Source: Bacillota bacterium
Lineage (GTDB): Bacteria; Bacillota; UBA994; PWPR01
Length of the DNA: 51,065 nucleotides
Direction of reading: 5' to 3'
NCBI GenBank assembly: GCA_028280325.1
Contig: JANQLZ010000118.1
Coordinates: forward strand, 1-51,065
The notes beneath the pieces are model-generated. The model worked only from the letters and a program-made list of their open reading frames with translations, was not told the DNA's origin and searched no databases. The translations under genes were made by a program, and so were the position numbers. Below, piece by piece: positions 20,430 to 28,870 of the stretch. How positions within the stretch are numbered: position 1 is the stretch's first letter; each line of letters opens with the position of its first letter.

Positions 20430-20453
20430 AAAAGACATTTTTATGTCTTTTTT
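20430..20453 (-). terminator. Probable terminator of wecB
   Basis: AAAAGACAT (20430-20438) and ATGTCTTTT (20443-20451) form a 9-bp A/T-rich stem with a four-base loop, about 80 bases past the wecB stop. T-runs are short, so efficiency is uncertain. It separates wecB from the atp operon. Confidence 0.5.
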
Positions 20454-20529
20454 AAGATCTTAACATTATTAACATAGCATCTATTTCAGCCGACCCCTAA
20501 ATATCCAATTAGAGGATACCATCGATCTA

Positions 20530-21690
20530 TTAATCTATAAACTTCCATTCATCGACAACCTGGTCACTGTAGTTAAAATGATTTAATAAAGCATTGACGA
20601 TCCGATAGGCAGCCCGACCATCTCCATAGGGATTAACAGCCCGGGCCATAGCCTTTCTGGCTTGTTCATTGGTCAGCAGTTCTTTTACGGACTGATATAC
20701 TCCCTCTTTAGTATTACCTATTAGTTTTACTGTACCCGCACGGATAGCCTCCGGCCGTTCCGTTACATTTCTGGTCAATAACATGGGAATACCTAAAGCT
20801 GGCGCCTCTTCCTGGACCCCTCCTGAGTCAGAAAGCAATAATACTGCCTCACTAAACAAATTTTGATAGTCATCAGCACTCAACGGGTCAATTAACAGCA
20901 CCCGCTCCTGTTTGGCCAGAACCGAATGAACAGCTTCTTTAACAACGGGATTTAAATGAACCGGGAAAACCAAGATGGTGTCCTCAAATTCCTCAATAAT
21001 TTGCTTGATACCTGCGCAGATCTGTTTAATCGGCTCTCCCCAGTTTTCTCTTCGGTGAACCTCCATGACAATTAAACGCTTTCCCCGCCAGGGTTTGCTG
21101 ATTAAGGACGGAGTGTGGTACTGATAATCGGGTTTTACAGTATGCATTATGGCATCAATTGCTGTGTTTCCAGTCACAAAAATTTTTTCTTCGGCAACGC
21201 CTTCGTTAAGCAGGTTTTGCTTAGAATCTGCTGTCGGTGCAAAATGCAGATCGGCCAATACCCCTGTTAATCTTCGATTAATCTCTTCGGGGAAAGGAAA
21301 GTATTTGTTATAAGTGCGCAGACCTGCTTCTACGTGGCCAATACTGATTTTTTGATAAAAAGCAGCTAAGGCAGCTACAAAACTGGTTGAAGGATCGCCA
21401 TGAACCAAAACAATATCTGGCTCTACCTCCCGGTAGACCCGCTCGAGCCCTCTTAAAGAACGTTCTATGATATCCGTTAAGGTCTGTTTTTCCTGCATAA
21501 TATTCAGATCGTAGTCAGTTTTGATGTTAAACAACTGCAATACTTGATCCAACATCTCCCGGTGCTGGCCGGTTACAGTGACGATTGATTCTATGGAGCC
21601 GGGATGCTTTTCCAGTTCTTTAATTACCGGAGCCATTTTAACGGCTTCTGGGCGAACCCCAAAGACCGACATTACCTTTAATCTCTTCAT
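20530..21690 (-). CDS. wecB: UDP-N-acetylglucosamine 2-epimerase, non-hydrolysing (386 aa)
   Basis: Interconverts UDP-GlcNAc and UDP-ManNAc in the cytoplasm for teichoic acid or other surface-glycan synthesis. Motifs of the WecB/MnaA family are clear: FGVRPEAVKMAPVIKEL, TGQHREMLDQ, VHGDPSTSFVAALAAFYQ, VEAGLRTYNKYFPFPEEINR, VHRRENWGEP and LLSDSGGVQEEAPALGIP. Length is typical. GAGGTAAG precedes the ATG. Also called mnaA. It sits just upstream of the atp operon but has its own terminator. Confidence 0.95.
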   Translation of the reverse strand: MKRLKVMSVFGVRPEAVKMAPVIKELEKHPGSIESIVTVTGQHREMLDQVLQLFNIKTDYDLNIMQEKQTLTDIIERSLRGLERVYREVEPDIVLVHGDPSTSFVAALAAFYQKISIGHVEAGLRTYNKYFPFPEEINRRLTGVLADLHFAPTADSKQNLLNEGVAEEKIFVTGNTAIDAIMHTVKPDYQYHTPSLISKPWRGKRLIVMEVHRRENWGEPIKQICAGIKQIIEEFEDTILVFPVHLNPVVKEAVHSVLAKQERVLLIDPLSADDYQNLFSEAVLLLSDSGGVQEEAPALGIPMLLTRNVTERPEAIRAGTVKLIGNTKEGVYQSVKELLTNEQARKAMARAVNPYGDGRAAYRIVNALLNHFNYSDQVVDEWKFID

Positions 21691-21828
21691 TTAGCTTACC
21701 TCGCTCTTCAAACTGTCAATATCTTACCACTTATTGATTTTAATAAAAAGTGTCGGCTTTGAAAAAACACTTTTCCGTTATCTGGCTGCAAGAAAGCAGG
21801 CCTTGCCTGTGATAGACTAAAGTCAATT

Positions 21829-21855
21829 AAAAAAGAGGGGTTTCCACTCCCTCTT
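21829..21855 (-). terminator. Terminator of the zinc-ribbon gene cluster
   Basis: AAGAGGG (21833-21839) and CCCTCTT (21849-21855) form a perfect stem followed on the minus strand by a T-run. It lies about 60 bases past the stop of the last zinc-ribbon gene. Confidence 0.8.
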
Positions 21856-21917
21856 AGTTTTTTATAGACATATTTAATTTTACCAACTCAGCCTGATAAC
21901 TATCTGGAAAACTGATT

Positions 21918-22499
21918 TTAATTATCCTCTAAATCTATCTTAATACCCTGATCAGCATAGCCGGCTCTCATATTGTTCTCCAGTACTTCTTTAGCCAGTT
22001 TTTGCTTTATCTGTTTAAACTCTTCCCGGGTAATGCTTCGATGCCCGACTTTTTTTAAATCCTTTGGAAATTCAGAGGCATATACAGCCTGCATTACTTC
22101 CAATGTGGTATCATTTAAACTCTTGTGATCTACCGCATCTCCAAATGAGCCGGAGTAATAGACGAGCTCATGATACTCGTTTTCACAGTCCAAACAACGC
22201 AGTATTTTTTTGCCTAATGAAGGAAAATTGGCACCTCCATCTTTATTCAATGTTCCTCTGTAAACCTTGCTGACCCCCATATTATTCATTGGACCGCCAC
22301 ATTTTGGACATTTGCTGGCCACTGTGCGGTGAAGCTTTTTGCCAAACAGGAAGAATAGTCCGGCCAGCACCGCAACCCCGATAAAATAAGGGAAAATATT
22401 AGGAGCGAGGACGAGGAGTCGATAAAAAATAAATATCCCTAAAGGAATAAATAAAAATTTAATTAATGCCACTTTTTTGCTGTCATCTGGTTTGGTCAT
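21918..22499 (-). CDS. Membrane-anchored zinc-ribbon protein, paralogue 4 of 4 (193 aa)
   Basis: Two hydrophobic helices (about 11-29 and 33-50) precede a zinc ribbon made of CPKCG (about 63-67) and CLDC (about 100-103). The C-terminal half is helical and charged, with SITREEFKQIKQKLAKEVLE followed by NNMRAGYADQG. It shares this tail with the paralogue at 23710-24288. The residues between the two Cys pairs (KVYRGTLNKDGGANFPSL) match the VFDGAAN-type motif of the other copies. Last of four tandem genes. No enzyme motif. Function unknown. Confidence 0.8.
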   Translation of the reverse strand: MTKPDDSKKVALIKFLFIPLGIFIFYRLLVLAPNIFPYFIGVAVLAGLFFLFGKKLHRTVASKCPKCGGPMNNMGVSKVYRGTLNKDGGANFPSLGKKILRCLDCENEYHELVYYSGSFGDAVDHKSLNDTTLEVMQAVYASEFPKDLKKVGHRSITREEFKQIKQKLAKEVLENNMRAGYADQGIKIDLEDN

Positions 22500-22567
22500 T
22501 ATAATATCCTTTCTTGTTTTTAGTTTTTCACTCTTTACTGGCAGCTAATCTAAGCTTACCCAACTGT

Positions 22568-23092
22568 TCATTTACTATCAGCCGAATCGTTATTTTCCTG
22601 GACAAAAGCCTGAATTTTTTGATAAATATGGCGAAAAGCATTTTCACTTATGGCCAGCCCAGTAGGTGGCAGTCTGCTGTTGCAGACATTTTCTCTTAAG
22701 ACATTAGGGCGAATGTGTTTTGATAAAGGATTAAAGGTACCGTAAAGAGAGACCTGATTATAGTGCTCTATTACATCACTGTCATCTATATGGATATACT
22801 CTCTGATTAAATCTCCCTTGATATACCTTAAATCAGATTCATAGCGGCTATGCAATTTGTAATGACCATTACCGCATTTACTGCAGTTGGTCCTCTCAAT
22901 AATTAGTTGCGGAAAAAAGTTGTTTCCTGCAATATTGGCAGCCCCTTCAAATACTGTTTTGCTTTCAGACGATTTCATCAAGCCCCCGCAATTTGGACAT
23001 TTAGCAACAGCATGCTTAATGATAAGATTAAAGATCTGGTAAAACATCGGTACTGCAATTAAAACCCCGAGAACGATAACAACTGGATGCAT
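22568..23092 (-). CDS. Membrane-anchored zinc-ribbon protein, paralogue 3 of 4 (174 aa)
   Basis: One hydrophobic helix (about 3-27), then a zinc ribbon: CPNCG (about 33-37) and CSKCG (about 71-75), with TVFEGAANIAGNNFFPQL between. The C-terminal half includes a conserved-looking ISENAFRHIYQKIQAFVQ. AAGGAG lies eight bases before the ATG. It is more diverged than the copies on either end of the array. Function unknown. Confidence 0.8.
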   Translation of the reverse strand: MHPVVIVLGVLIAVPMFYQIFNLIIKHAVAKCPNCGGLMKSSESKTVFEGAANIAGNNFFPQLIIERTNCSKCGNGHYKLHSRYESDLRYIKGDLIREYIHIDDSDVIEHYNQVSLYGTFNPLSKHIRPNVLRENVCNSRLPPTGLAISENAFRHIYQKIQAFVQENNDSADSK

Positions 23093-23154
23093 ATTGAGAA
23101 CTCCTTTTTAGTCCTTACTTTATCTGTATATTTATAGAATTTGATATCTCGTTG

Positions 23155-23694
23155 CTAAGACATAAACCTGGAACCGGCATTGACTTTTTTTACCCGATCA
23201 TCAAACATTTTCATCAGTAATTTATGAGCATCAGGAGTAATGTAATGAACCCTGGGCAGCCTGCCGCCCTGACTTATAGACTCCTGATAAATGCCTACAA
23301 ATTCCAAATCGGCTAACCGGTGTAGTGAATTGAATCCCCCCACATTACTGGACCTTACCCCCGCAGGATTAAATAAGCTTAAATGGACAGTGCCGCACCT
23401 GGGACACGTTTCTTCTTTAATTGCCACAGGCAGATAGGTAGTCTTATGATCTGTACTTTCTGCTCCGTCAAAAATTATATCGTACTCAATGCCCATGATA
23501 GAGCGGCAACGGGGGCATTTACGATGCAGGTAGTGGGGCAGCAGCAGTTTAATTTGATATAGCAGGTAGGGAATGCAGATTAGCAGCGCTATAAAATTAA
23601 TTACAGGCGGTGCAGAGGTCAGGCTAATAACAATCAGCACAATTAAAATTGCTATTACTACCTTAGTTGTTTTTACATCTGGGGCGCTGGGCAT
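23155..23694 (-). CDS. Membrane-anchored zinc-ribbon protein, paralogue 2 of 4 (179 aa)
   Basis: Two close hydrophobic helices (about 9-27 and 30-47) and a zinc ribbon of CPRCRSIMG and CPRCG separated by about 32 residues that include IIFDGAESTDHKTTYLP. The C-terminal domain contains LHRLADLEFVGIYQESI and ITPDAHKLLMKMFDD. GGGAGGT nine bases before the ATG supports the start. Member of the four-gene tandem array. Function unknown. Confidence 0.8.
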   Translation of the reverse strand: MPSAPDVKTTKVVIAILIVLIVISLTSAPPVINFIALLICIPYLLYQIKLLLPHYLHRKCPRCRSIMGIEYDIIFDGAESTDHKTTYLPVAIKEETCPRCGTVHLSLFNPAGVRSSNVGGFNSLHRLADLEFVGIYQESISQGGRLPRVHYITPDAHKLLMKMFDDRVKKVNAGSRFMS

Positions 23695-23709
23695 TAATTT
23701 TTTACCTCC

Positions 23710-24288
23710 CTAAATCCTGATATCCTTGGGATTATCCTTAAAACCTGCCTGACGATTGTTATTGATGACCTCGGCTTTGAGCTGGGCAATCTTTTCCTGA
23801 TACTCAGCTGCTGTTATGAATCCTTCAGAACAGCCTTTAGGTAAAGCATTGACTGGCATCTCCTTCCCATAAAATGTGGATAAATATCCCTTTTTCCAAC
23901 TGTTATCGCTCCTGTCGCCTTTAACTGAGTTAGCATAGCTTAACCTCAAGTGACGGGTACTACACTCCGGACATGTCGAAATTTCCATTGCCAGCGCCGG
24001 GAAGTAGTTACGGCCACCAGCATTGGCGGCCCCATCAAAAACAACGTGCTTCAGGTACTGATCCATGGTCGTGCCGCAATTGGGGCAGGCAGGAAAGACC
24101 ACTGCTCCTAATCTGCGAGATACCTTAATGATAATAAAGAATATTAAAAAAAATATTATCATCCACGGAATCAGGTGGGGGCCCGCAATAAATAATCTGA
24201 CAATAATAAAAAGACCTATGGCCCCTGCCACTGCTTTTACTATTCTAGGATCAATTTGCGAGGATCCCGGGTACTTGTTTTGTCTCAA
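23710..24288 (-). CDS. Membrane-anchored zinc-ribbon protein, paralogue 1 of 4 (192 aa)
   Basis: Two hydrophobic helices (about 14-30 and 33-50), then a zinc ribbon CPNCGTTMD and CPECS with VVFDGAANAGGRNYFPAL between. The tail ITAAEYQEKIAQLKAEVI and NNNRQAGFKDN closely matches the paralogue at 21918-22499. The start is probably TTG (24288) behind GAGGTG. This is the first gene of the array. The pattern, Zn ribbon under a membrane anchor, could serve protein contacts or metal sensing. Not known. Confidence 0.8.
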   Translation of the reverse strand: MRQNKYPGSSQIDPRIVKAVAGAIGLFIIVRLFIAGPHLIPWMIIFFLIFFIIIKVSRRLGAVVFPACPNCGTTMDQYLKHVVFDGAANAGGRNYFPALAMEISTCPECSTRHLRLSYANSVKGDRSDNSWKKGYLSTFYGKEMPVNALPKGCSEGFITAAEYQEKIAQLKAEVINNNRQAGFKDNPKDIRI

Positions 24289-24703
24289 AAAAACACCTCG
24301 ATTAATAGCTATTAGATTTAACGTTATCTATATTTACCCAAGTATCAGGATACCTAAACTAAATTAACAGCAATTATCATTCGATCCGCATCAAAGTCAG
24401 GGGTTTGATCCGCATTCATATTTTAACCTGTTTAAGACAAAAAAAAAGCAGCTCAAACTGAACTGCTTCAGACTGTTGGGTTCAGTCAACACTCTGAGAG
24501 GTTGTTAAAAATGCTCGTAGCCATTTAAAACACTTTTGAAAGCGTTGCTATTAAGGTGTTGACAGCTACAAAAAGGAGGTAGTGCGACTGTGCACACTGA
24601 CTGCAACTGACAACAGAAAGAACTTCTCATTCCCCAATAATAAGCAAAGAGCAAGCCCGTTAAACAACCTCAGCATTCATCCTGAGCTACTTATAGTTCT
24701 ATA
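24289..24703. other. Intergenic region, terminator only
   Basis: 415 bases between the zinc-ribbon array and the lipoprotein gene. It holds the terminator at 24439-24468. An AAGGAGG at about 24574-24580 on plus is followed two bases later by GTG opening a frame of about 50 codons that runs into the lipoprotein gene. The spacing is too short and I do not call a gene. Confidence 0.45.
24439..24468 (-). terminator. Terminator downstream of the lipoprotein gene
   Basis: On the minus strand AAGCAGTTCA pairs with TGAGCTGCTT (one G-T pair) over a three-base loop and is followed by about eight T. It is about 235 bases past the lipoprotein stop, the only transcript that would reach it. Confidence 0.75.
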
Positions 24704-25330
24704 TTATTCACTGATTGGGGCAGCGAGTTCATAGCCAATCTCCACAGGTTGATCATCATTGCCTGGTATGGTTCTCAGGTACTCAATAACTCCCTGACCA
24801 TCAGCAATAACCCGCTTTTCATAATTTATTTTATCCGGATTTCTGTAAATTACTGTATATTTTTTTATTCCCTCTTCTTCAACTACCTCTGTTATTTCAC
24901 AGCTTAACTCTAGTTTTGTACCATCATCCGTTAACTCAACCTCCTGCTTCCAGGTTGCTCCAGCTTCAAATGGCTTTTTTATCAGCGTAACCTGCTGATA
25001 AGGAATATCCAGCATCATATCCCCGCTATGTATTTGAACTAAGCTATCGTCCCGCAGGAAATATTTAAGGTTTATATTATAGTCAGCCTGACTTTCTCCA
25101 CCTGACACATCATCTACTTTACCTGTAACTGTATAAACCACTTCATCATCGCCGCTACTGTCAATATTGTCAAGTTCCATACTATGTCCGTACCCTGCTA
25201 TGCCTGTATACTGCCAAATGAAACCTTCCTCTGAGGGTAAAAGTGTTTCTAAATTGTATTCCTTAGGCGGCATACACCCTACCAAAGCAACAAGTGACAA
25301 ACAGATTAGCAGTAAGCTGAATCTTTTCAT
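24704..25330 (-). CDS. Putative lipoprotein of unknown function (208 aa)
   Basis: The N-terminus MKRFSLLLICLSLVALVGC is a lipoprotein signal with lipobox LVGC (Cys at 19). The mature part is mostly beta-strand-like and acidic, with motifs EGFIWQYTGIAGYGHSMEL and GATWKQEVELTDDGT. It resembles small extracytoplasmic lipoproteins with a beta-sheet core, but I cannot name a family. GAAGGAG precedes the ATG. It seems to be transcribed alone. Confidence 0.8.
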   Translation of the reverse strand: MKRFSLLLICLSLVALVGCMPPKEYNLETLLPSEEGFIWQYTGIAGYGHSMELDNIDSSGDDEVVYTVTGKVDDVSGGESQADYNINLKYFLRDDSLVQIHSGDMMLDIPYQQVTLIKKPFEAGATWKQEVELTDDGTKLELSCEITEVVEEEGIKKYTVIYRNPDKINYEKRVIADGQGVIEYLRTIPGNDDQPVEIGYELAAPISE

Positions 25331-25400
25331 ATCTGCGCTCCTTCTACGATGCTCTTACACTTTGCAGGAATTACCATTTATAAGACGATTAAAATGCCCA

Positions 25401-25427
25401 AAAGTTCCCTGTAAGCCAGGGAACTTT
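25401..25427 (-). terminator. Hairpin terminator after the DUF2383 gene
   Basis: AAAGTTCCCT and AGGGAACTTT form a perfect 10-bp stem with a seven-base loop, about 57 bases past the stop. Only a short T-run follows on the minus strand. Confidence 0.65.
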
Positions 25428-25483
25428 ATCAGGTTCTCTAAATATTGATTGATAAATCATTAATTAATGCTGAATGCTTACTG

Positions 25484-25921
25484 CTAGCCATATCTGTTCA
25501 ATTCTTTTCTGAGTATTTTCAGGTTTTTGCGATCATTGTCCAGAATATTTTTCACTAACTTCAAGCTTTCCTGGTCCAGAAAACCATCTACCACCTGTTG
25601 AGCCATTTGAATCCCTCGGTCTTCTCCCTCACACAGATGTTCAAGCATTTTTGCGGGATCGCTGTTGACAAGATTATTGATTCTGGTCGATACCCCGCTG
25701 ATAGCGCCTAATATCCCAGCAGACTGTTCCGGGGTAGCCCCTCTACTGGCCAAGTGGGAGGCCAGGACCTGCACATTATCATGATGGCGATTTTGCACAG
25801 CAGTCAATGAATTCTTCAATTCTGGCTCTTTTACCATGCTGATGACATCGCCAACCGCCTTAATGGCCATATGCTCTCCCTTCAGCAACTGATTCAATTT
25901 TTCATTGCTTTCATAACTCAT
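25484..25921 (-). CDS. Ferritin-like DUF2383 protein (145 aa)
   Basis: A predicted four-helix bundle. The start NEKLNQLLKGEHMAIKAVG resembles DUF2383/PA2169-type ferritin-like proteins, and acidic/His positions recur (GEH, NRHHDN, CEGEDRG). Whether it binds metal is not evident, since the usual paired ExxH motifs are not clearly seen. AAAGGAG lies upstream of the ATG. Flanked by terminators on both sides, so likely monocistronic. Role unknown; relatives appear in spore formers and in stress regulons. Confidence 0.65.
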   Translation of the reverse strand: MSYESNEKLNQLLKGEHMAIKAVGDVISMVKEPELKNSLTAVQNRHHDNVQVLASHLASRGATPEQSAGILGAISGVSTRINNLVNSDPAKMLEHLCEGEDRGIQMAQQVVDGFLDQESLKLVKNILDNDRKNLKILRKELNRYG

Positions 25922-25973
25922 TGCACACTCTCCTTTGGTGGTAGTTTATGTCGACCCGCTTTATTTATGCTTT

Positions 25974-25999
25974 AAAAAGAAAAAGCGGCACGTGGCCGC
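25974..25999 (-). terminator. Terminator downstream of cca
   Basis: GCGGC and GCCGC (25985-25999) pair around a five-base loop, followed on the minus strand by TTTTTCTTTTT. It is about 210 bases past the cca stop. Confidence 0.75.
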
Positions 26000-26207
26000 C
26001 GGGCTCTTATCTTTTGGAAAAGGGAAGGAGTTATGAAAATAAATGAAAATATAATTGCAGGTGCATAATACGCTCCAAAAGAAATTACCCAAGTGATAGT
26101 TATATTCGTCAAAGAACCCCATTCTCCTGCTGGAAAGACTAAAAAAATTAAGTTTTTTTAAACTAATTATTAGATAATTAAAAAATCCTCTAAGTCTCTC
26201 CTGAAGT

Positions 26208-27575
26208 TTACGTCTTTTTTCGGCCAGCACCCCCCGTCTTTCTTGGCCACTTTTTAGCCTGCTGCAGCAATGTATCCCGGTCATTTAACTCAGGTTTTGC
26301 CCAAACTAATTCCAGCAGATATTGGAGAACCAGCCCTATATCGACGTTTTTTAGCCCGAGAGCCTTTAAATCATGACCATTAACAGCCAAATCACCGACA
26401 GTTAAAGGCTCTTTGCTGGCCAGAATTCTTTCACATTTGAATTTCAGTCGGTAAATCTTGGTCAAATCATAGGGTGGTCGCTTGCCAATTTTATCAGCCA
26501 CCATCAGCTTAAAGAGATCCTCCAGATATTCTGCTCCAAGCTCATTGATAAATCTTTTCACTCTACTGTTCCGATAGCTGCCATAGGTTCTCATATGATT
26601 GGCAATTATTTTGCAGACATGGGTAATTCTCTTTTTGGGCTGACGCCACCGCCTTAATACCTGTTCGGCAATTTTCGCTGATTCTTTATCGTGGCCGTAA
26701 AAATGGCCAACCCCCTGTTCATCCATACTAAAGGTATGCAGCTTGCCGACATCATGCAATAGGGCAGCTAAACGCAGCTCCGGGGTATTGTCAATGCAGT
26801 CTAATACGGCCATAGTATGTTCTAACAGGGTTTTATCATGATGTGGATTCTTCTGATCAAAGCCTTTGGCTGCGACCATTTCTGGCAGCACTATTTTAAT
26901 CAGACCCGTGGAGTACAGCAGCCTGAGACCCCTGGAGGGCCGCAAACAGGTTATGATTTTTATAATTTCTCCAGCAATGCGTTCATTGCTTACCCCTGCT
27001 AAATTAGCATGGAGTTCCTGGATCGCTGACATGGTGTCGGGTACAATATTACCCTCAATTACTGTTGCCAACCGCACCGCTCGCAGCAGCCGTAAGGCAT
27101 CCTCTGAAAATCTCCGATAGGGGTCGCCTACACACCTGATGACCTGGTCAGCTAAATCCTGCCTGCCCTGAAACGGATCCACCAACCCCTCTGGATTATA
27201 GGCCATGGCATTAATTGTAAAATCTCGGCGGGCCAGATCCTGAACTATATCGGTAGTGAAACTGACTTGATCCGGCCTGCGGCCGTCGCTGTACCTGCCT
27301 TCAAGACGCAAGGTAGTTATCTCAACAGAGTGATTACCTTCAATTACCGTGATGGTGCCGTGCTTCAGGCCTGTTGGCACAGTATGGACAAAGATATTTT
27401 CCAAGTCAGAGGGCAAAGCTGTTGTAGCAAGATCGTAATCGGTTGGTTGTAAATTACGCAAATAGTCTCTGACAGCCCCTCCAACGACCCAGGATTTAAA
27501 GTTGTGATTATTGAGTTTCTGTATAATCGCTGTGATGTAATGTGGTAAAATCAAGTCCATCCCCCCTACTAACAT
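26208..27575 (-). CDS. cca: CCA tRNA nucleotidyltransferase with HD domain (455 aa)
   Basis: Adds or repairs the 3' CCA end of tRNAs. The class II nucleotidyltransferase head shows WVVGGAVRDYLRN and PTDYDLATTA (metal-binding DxD), followed by RRDFTINAMAYN and DALRLLRAVRLA. The middle holds an HD domain (HTMAVLDCIDN, ALLHDVGKL), so it might also act as a phosphohydrolase as in some bacterial enzymes. The C-terminus is basic (KKWPRKTGGAGRKKT). ATG at 27575 with TAGGAT upstream; a second ATG six codons on (MDLILP) is directly preceded by GGGGGG and remains possible. Confidence 0.93.
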   Translation of the reverse strand: MLVGGMDLILPHYITAIIQKLNNHNFKSWVVGGAVRDYLRNLQPTDYDLATTALPSDLENIFVHTVPTGLKHGTITVIEGNHSVEITTLRLEGRYSDGRRPDQVSFTTDIVQDLARRDFTINAMAYNPEGLVDPFQGRQDLADQVIRCVGDPYRRFSEDALRLLRAVRLATVIEGNIVPDTMSAIQELHANLAGVSNERIAGEIIKIITCLRPSRGLRLLYSTGLIKIVLPEMVAAKGFDQKNPHHDKTLLEHTMAVLDCIDNTPELRLAALLHDVGKLHTFSMDEQGVGHFYGHDKESAKIAEQVLRRWRQPKKRITHVCKIIANHMRTYGSYRNSRVKRFINELGAEYLEDLFKLMVADKIGKRPPYDLTKIYRLKFKCERILASKEPLTVGDLAVNGHDLKALGLKNVDIGLVLQYLLELVWAKPELNDRDTLLQQAKKWPRKTGGAGRKKT

Positions 27576-27621
27576 TATATCCTACACTGTAGCGTCTAAA
27601 ATATAATAGCTTTACTTATTT

Positions 27622-27662
27622 AGGGTCAGGCCTTAGTTTTTTAATAACTAAGGCCTGACCCT
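27622..27662. repeat. Perfect 17-bp inverted repeat between hydF and cca
   Basis: AGGGTCAGGCCTTAGTT (27622-27638) and AACTAAGGCCTGACCCT (27646-27662) are exact reverse complements around a seven-base loop. No T-run follows on either strand, so it is not a classic terminator. It begins 11 bases beyond the hydF stop codon at 27673 and could still end or protect that transcript, or be a REP-type element (the GGGTCAGGCCT core is reminiscent of those, from memory). Confidence 0.75.
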
Positions 27663-27672
27663 GGAGGGGAGT

Positions 27673-28860
27673 TTACTGAAAAATTTCTGTTGATCTGGCT
27701 AAGATACCATTCATCAGAGCTATGGTCATCCCGTAATTGGTAATAGGTACGTTTTTCTCCGCACACATCAGGATTCTGCTCAGCATTGTTTTTCGATTGG
27801 CCATACAGCCTCCGCAGTGGATTACTAAATCGTATTGGCTTAAATCATTGGGCAGATCTGTCCCCATGGCAAACTCAAAGTTTATCTTTTTGCCGGTACG
27901 CTGACGCAGCAGCCTCGGGATCTTCACCCTCCCGATATCTTCATGGGTCTGGTTATGGGTACAGGTTTCTACAATCAGTACTCTGGCATCGTCAAACAGC
28001 CGGTCTATCTGCTCAGTTCCCCGTAGTAATACGGATAAGTCCCCTTTATGGCGAGCAAAGAGGATTGAGAAAGAGGTCAGCAAAATATTATCAGGTACTA
28101 TTTTATCTACCTCCCGAAAGGCCTGGGAGTCAGTAACTACCAGGTCAACCTGCTTTAAATCAGTTAAAGCCAGTTCCAGCTCGGTATCTCTGACCACATA
28201 AGATTTAATCCCATGATCCAGACAGTCCCTGATCAACTGTACCTGCGGCAGGATTATTCTCCCTTTGGGGGCCTCTGAGTCGATCGGCACCACCAAAACA
28301 ACCGTACTGTTATAGGGCAGCAGGTCCCCTAAAATTTTTTCTTCTTTAACCTCGGAGCTTAACTCCTTTACTATCCTTTCCCTTAGCTTAACAATGTTTT
28401 GGCCGGTAGTAGCCGAGATTAAGATTCCCTGTGGATAATCTGCTACTACTTTATCCCGACGATCTTGGGTGGCCAGGTCTACCTGATTAAAAACCAGAAT
28501 ATGGGGGATATTAAAGCGCTTAAAGTTACGTTTGGCCTCCCGATAAACCGCTGTATCAATCTCATTGATATCCATGACAAACAAGGCAAAATCTGTTTTC
28601 TGATACACTCGAGTGGTTTTCTTAACCCTCAGCGCCCCCAGGTCTCCTTCGTCATCTAAACCTGCGGTATCAATAAATAATACTGGCCCCAAAGGGATCA
28701 ATTCCATAGCCTTGTAGACCGGATCAGTAGTCGTTCCCTTAACTGGTGAAACCAGTGAAACTTTTTGCCCGGTCAGGGCATTGATCAATGAAGACTTCCC
28801 AACATTCCGTTTCCCAAAGACTGCTATATGAATGCGATTTGAATTAGGTGTTTTCCTCAT
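27673..28860 (-). CDS. hydF: [FeFe] hydrogenase maturation GTPase HydF (395 aa)
   Basis: Scaffold and carrier that assembles the 2Fe subcluster and delivers it to HydA. The N-terminal GTPase domain shows FGKRNVGKSSLINALTG (P-loop), TTTDPV, DTAG and FNQVD. The C-terminal cluster-binding domain has the family motifs CTHNQTH (300-306) and HCGGC (348-352). Length is typical. GTAGGTGAT precedes the ATG, ten bases after the hydG stop. Last gene of the maturation operon. Confidence 0.96.
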   Translation of the reverse strand: MRKTPNSNRIHIAVFGKRNVGKSSLINALTGQKVSLVSPVKGTTTDPVYKAMELIPLGPVLFIDTAGLDDEGDLGALRVKKTTRVYQKTDFALFVMDINEIDTAVYREAKRNFKRFNIPHILVFNQVDLATQDRRDKVVADYPQGILISATTGQNIVKLRERIVKELSSEVKEEKILGDLLPYNSTVVLVVPIDSEAPKGRIILPQVQLIRDCLDHGIKSYVVRDTELELALTDLKQVDLVVTDSQAFREVDKIVPDNILLTSFSILFARHKGDLSVLLRGTEQIDRLFDDARVLIVETCTHNQTHEDIGRVKIPRLLRQRTGKKINFEFAMGTDLPNDLSQYDLVIHCGGCMANRKTMLSRILMCAEKNVPITNYGMTIALMNGILARSTEIFQ

Positions 28861-28870
28861 TATTTATCAC

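Noticed and set aside
20293..20430. Promoter of the ATP synthase operon
   Set aside because: TATAGT and TACAAT candidates exist on the minus strand but none has a credible -35 at proper spacing, so I did not call one.
24581..24740. Small plus-strand frame starting GTG behind AAGGAGG (reads MRLCTLTATDNRKN...)
   Set aside because: Spacing of two bases between the site and GTG is too short, the frame runs into the antisense of the lipoprotein gene, and no family is recognised.
25972..26112. Minus-strand frame of 46 codons with a TTG start (TNITITWVISFGAYYAPAII...), hydrophobic, and an overlapping ATG frame (MGFFDEYNYHLG...)
   Set aside because: The region lies downstream of cca, both frames run through the terminator hairpin, and the ribosome binding sites are poorly spaced (AGGAG 11 bases before TTG; two before ATG). 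A small membrane protein cannot be excluded.
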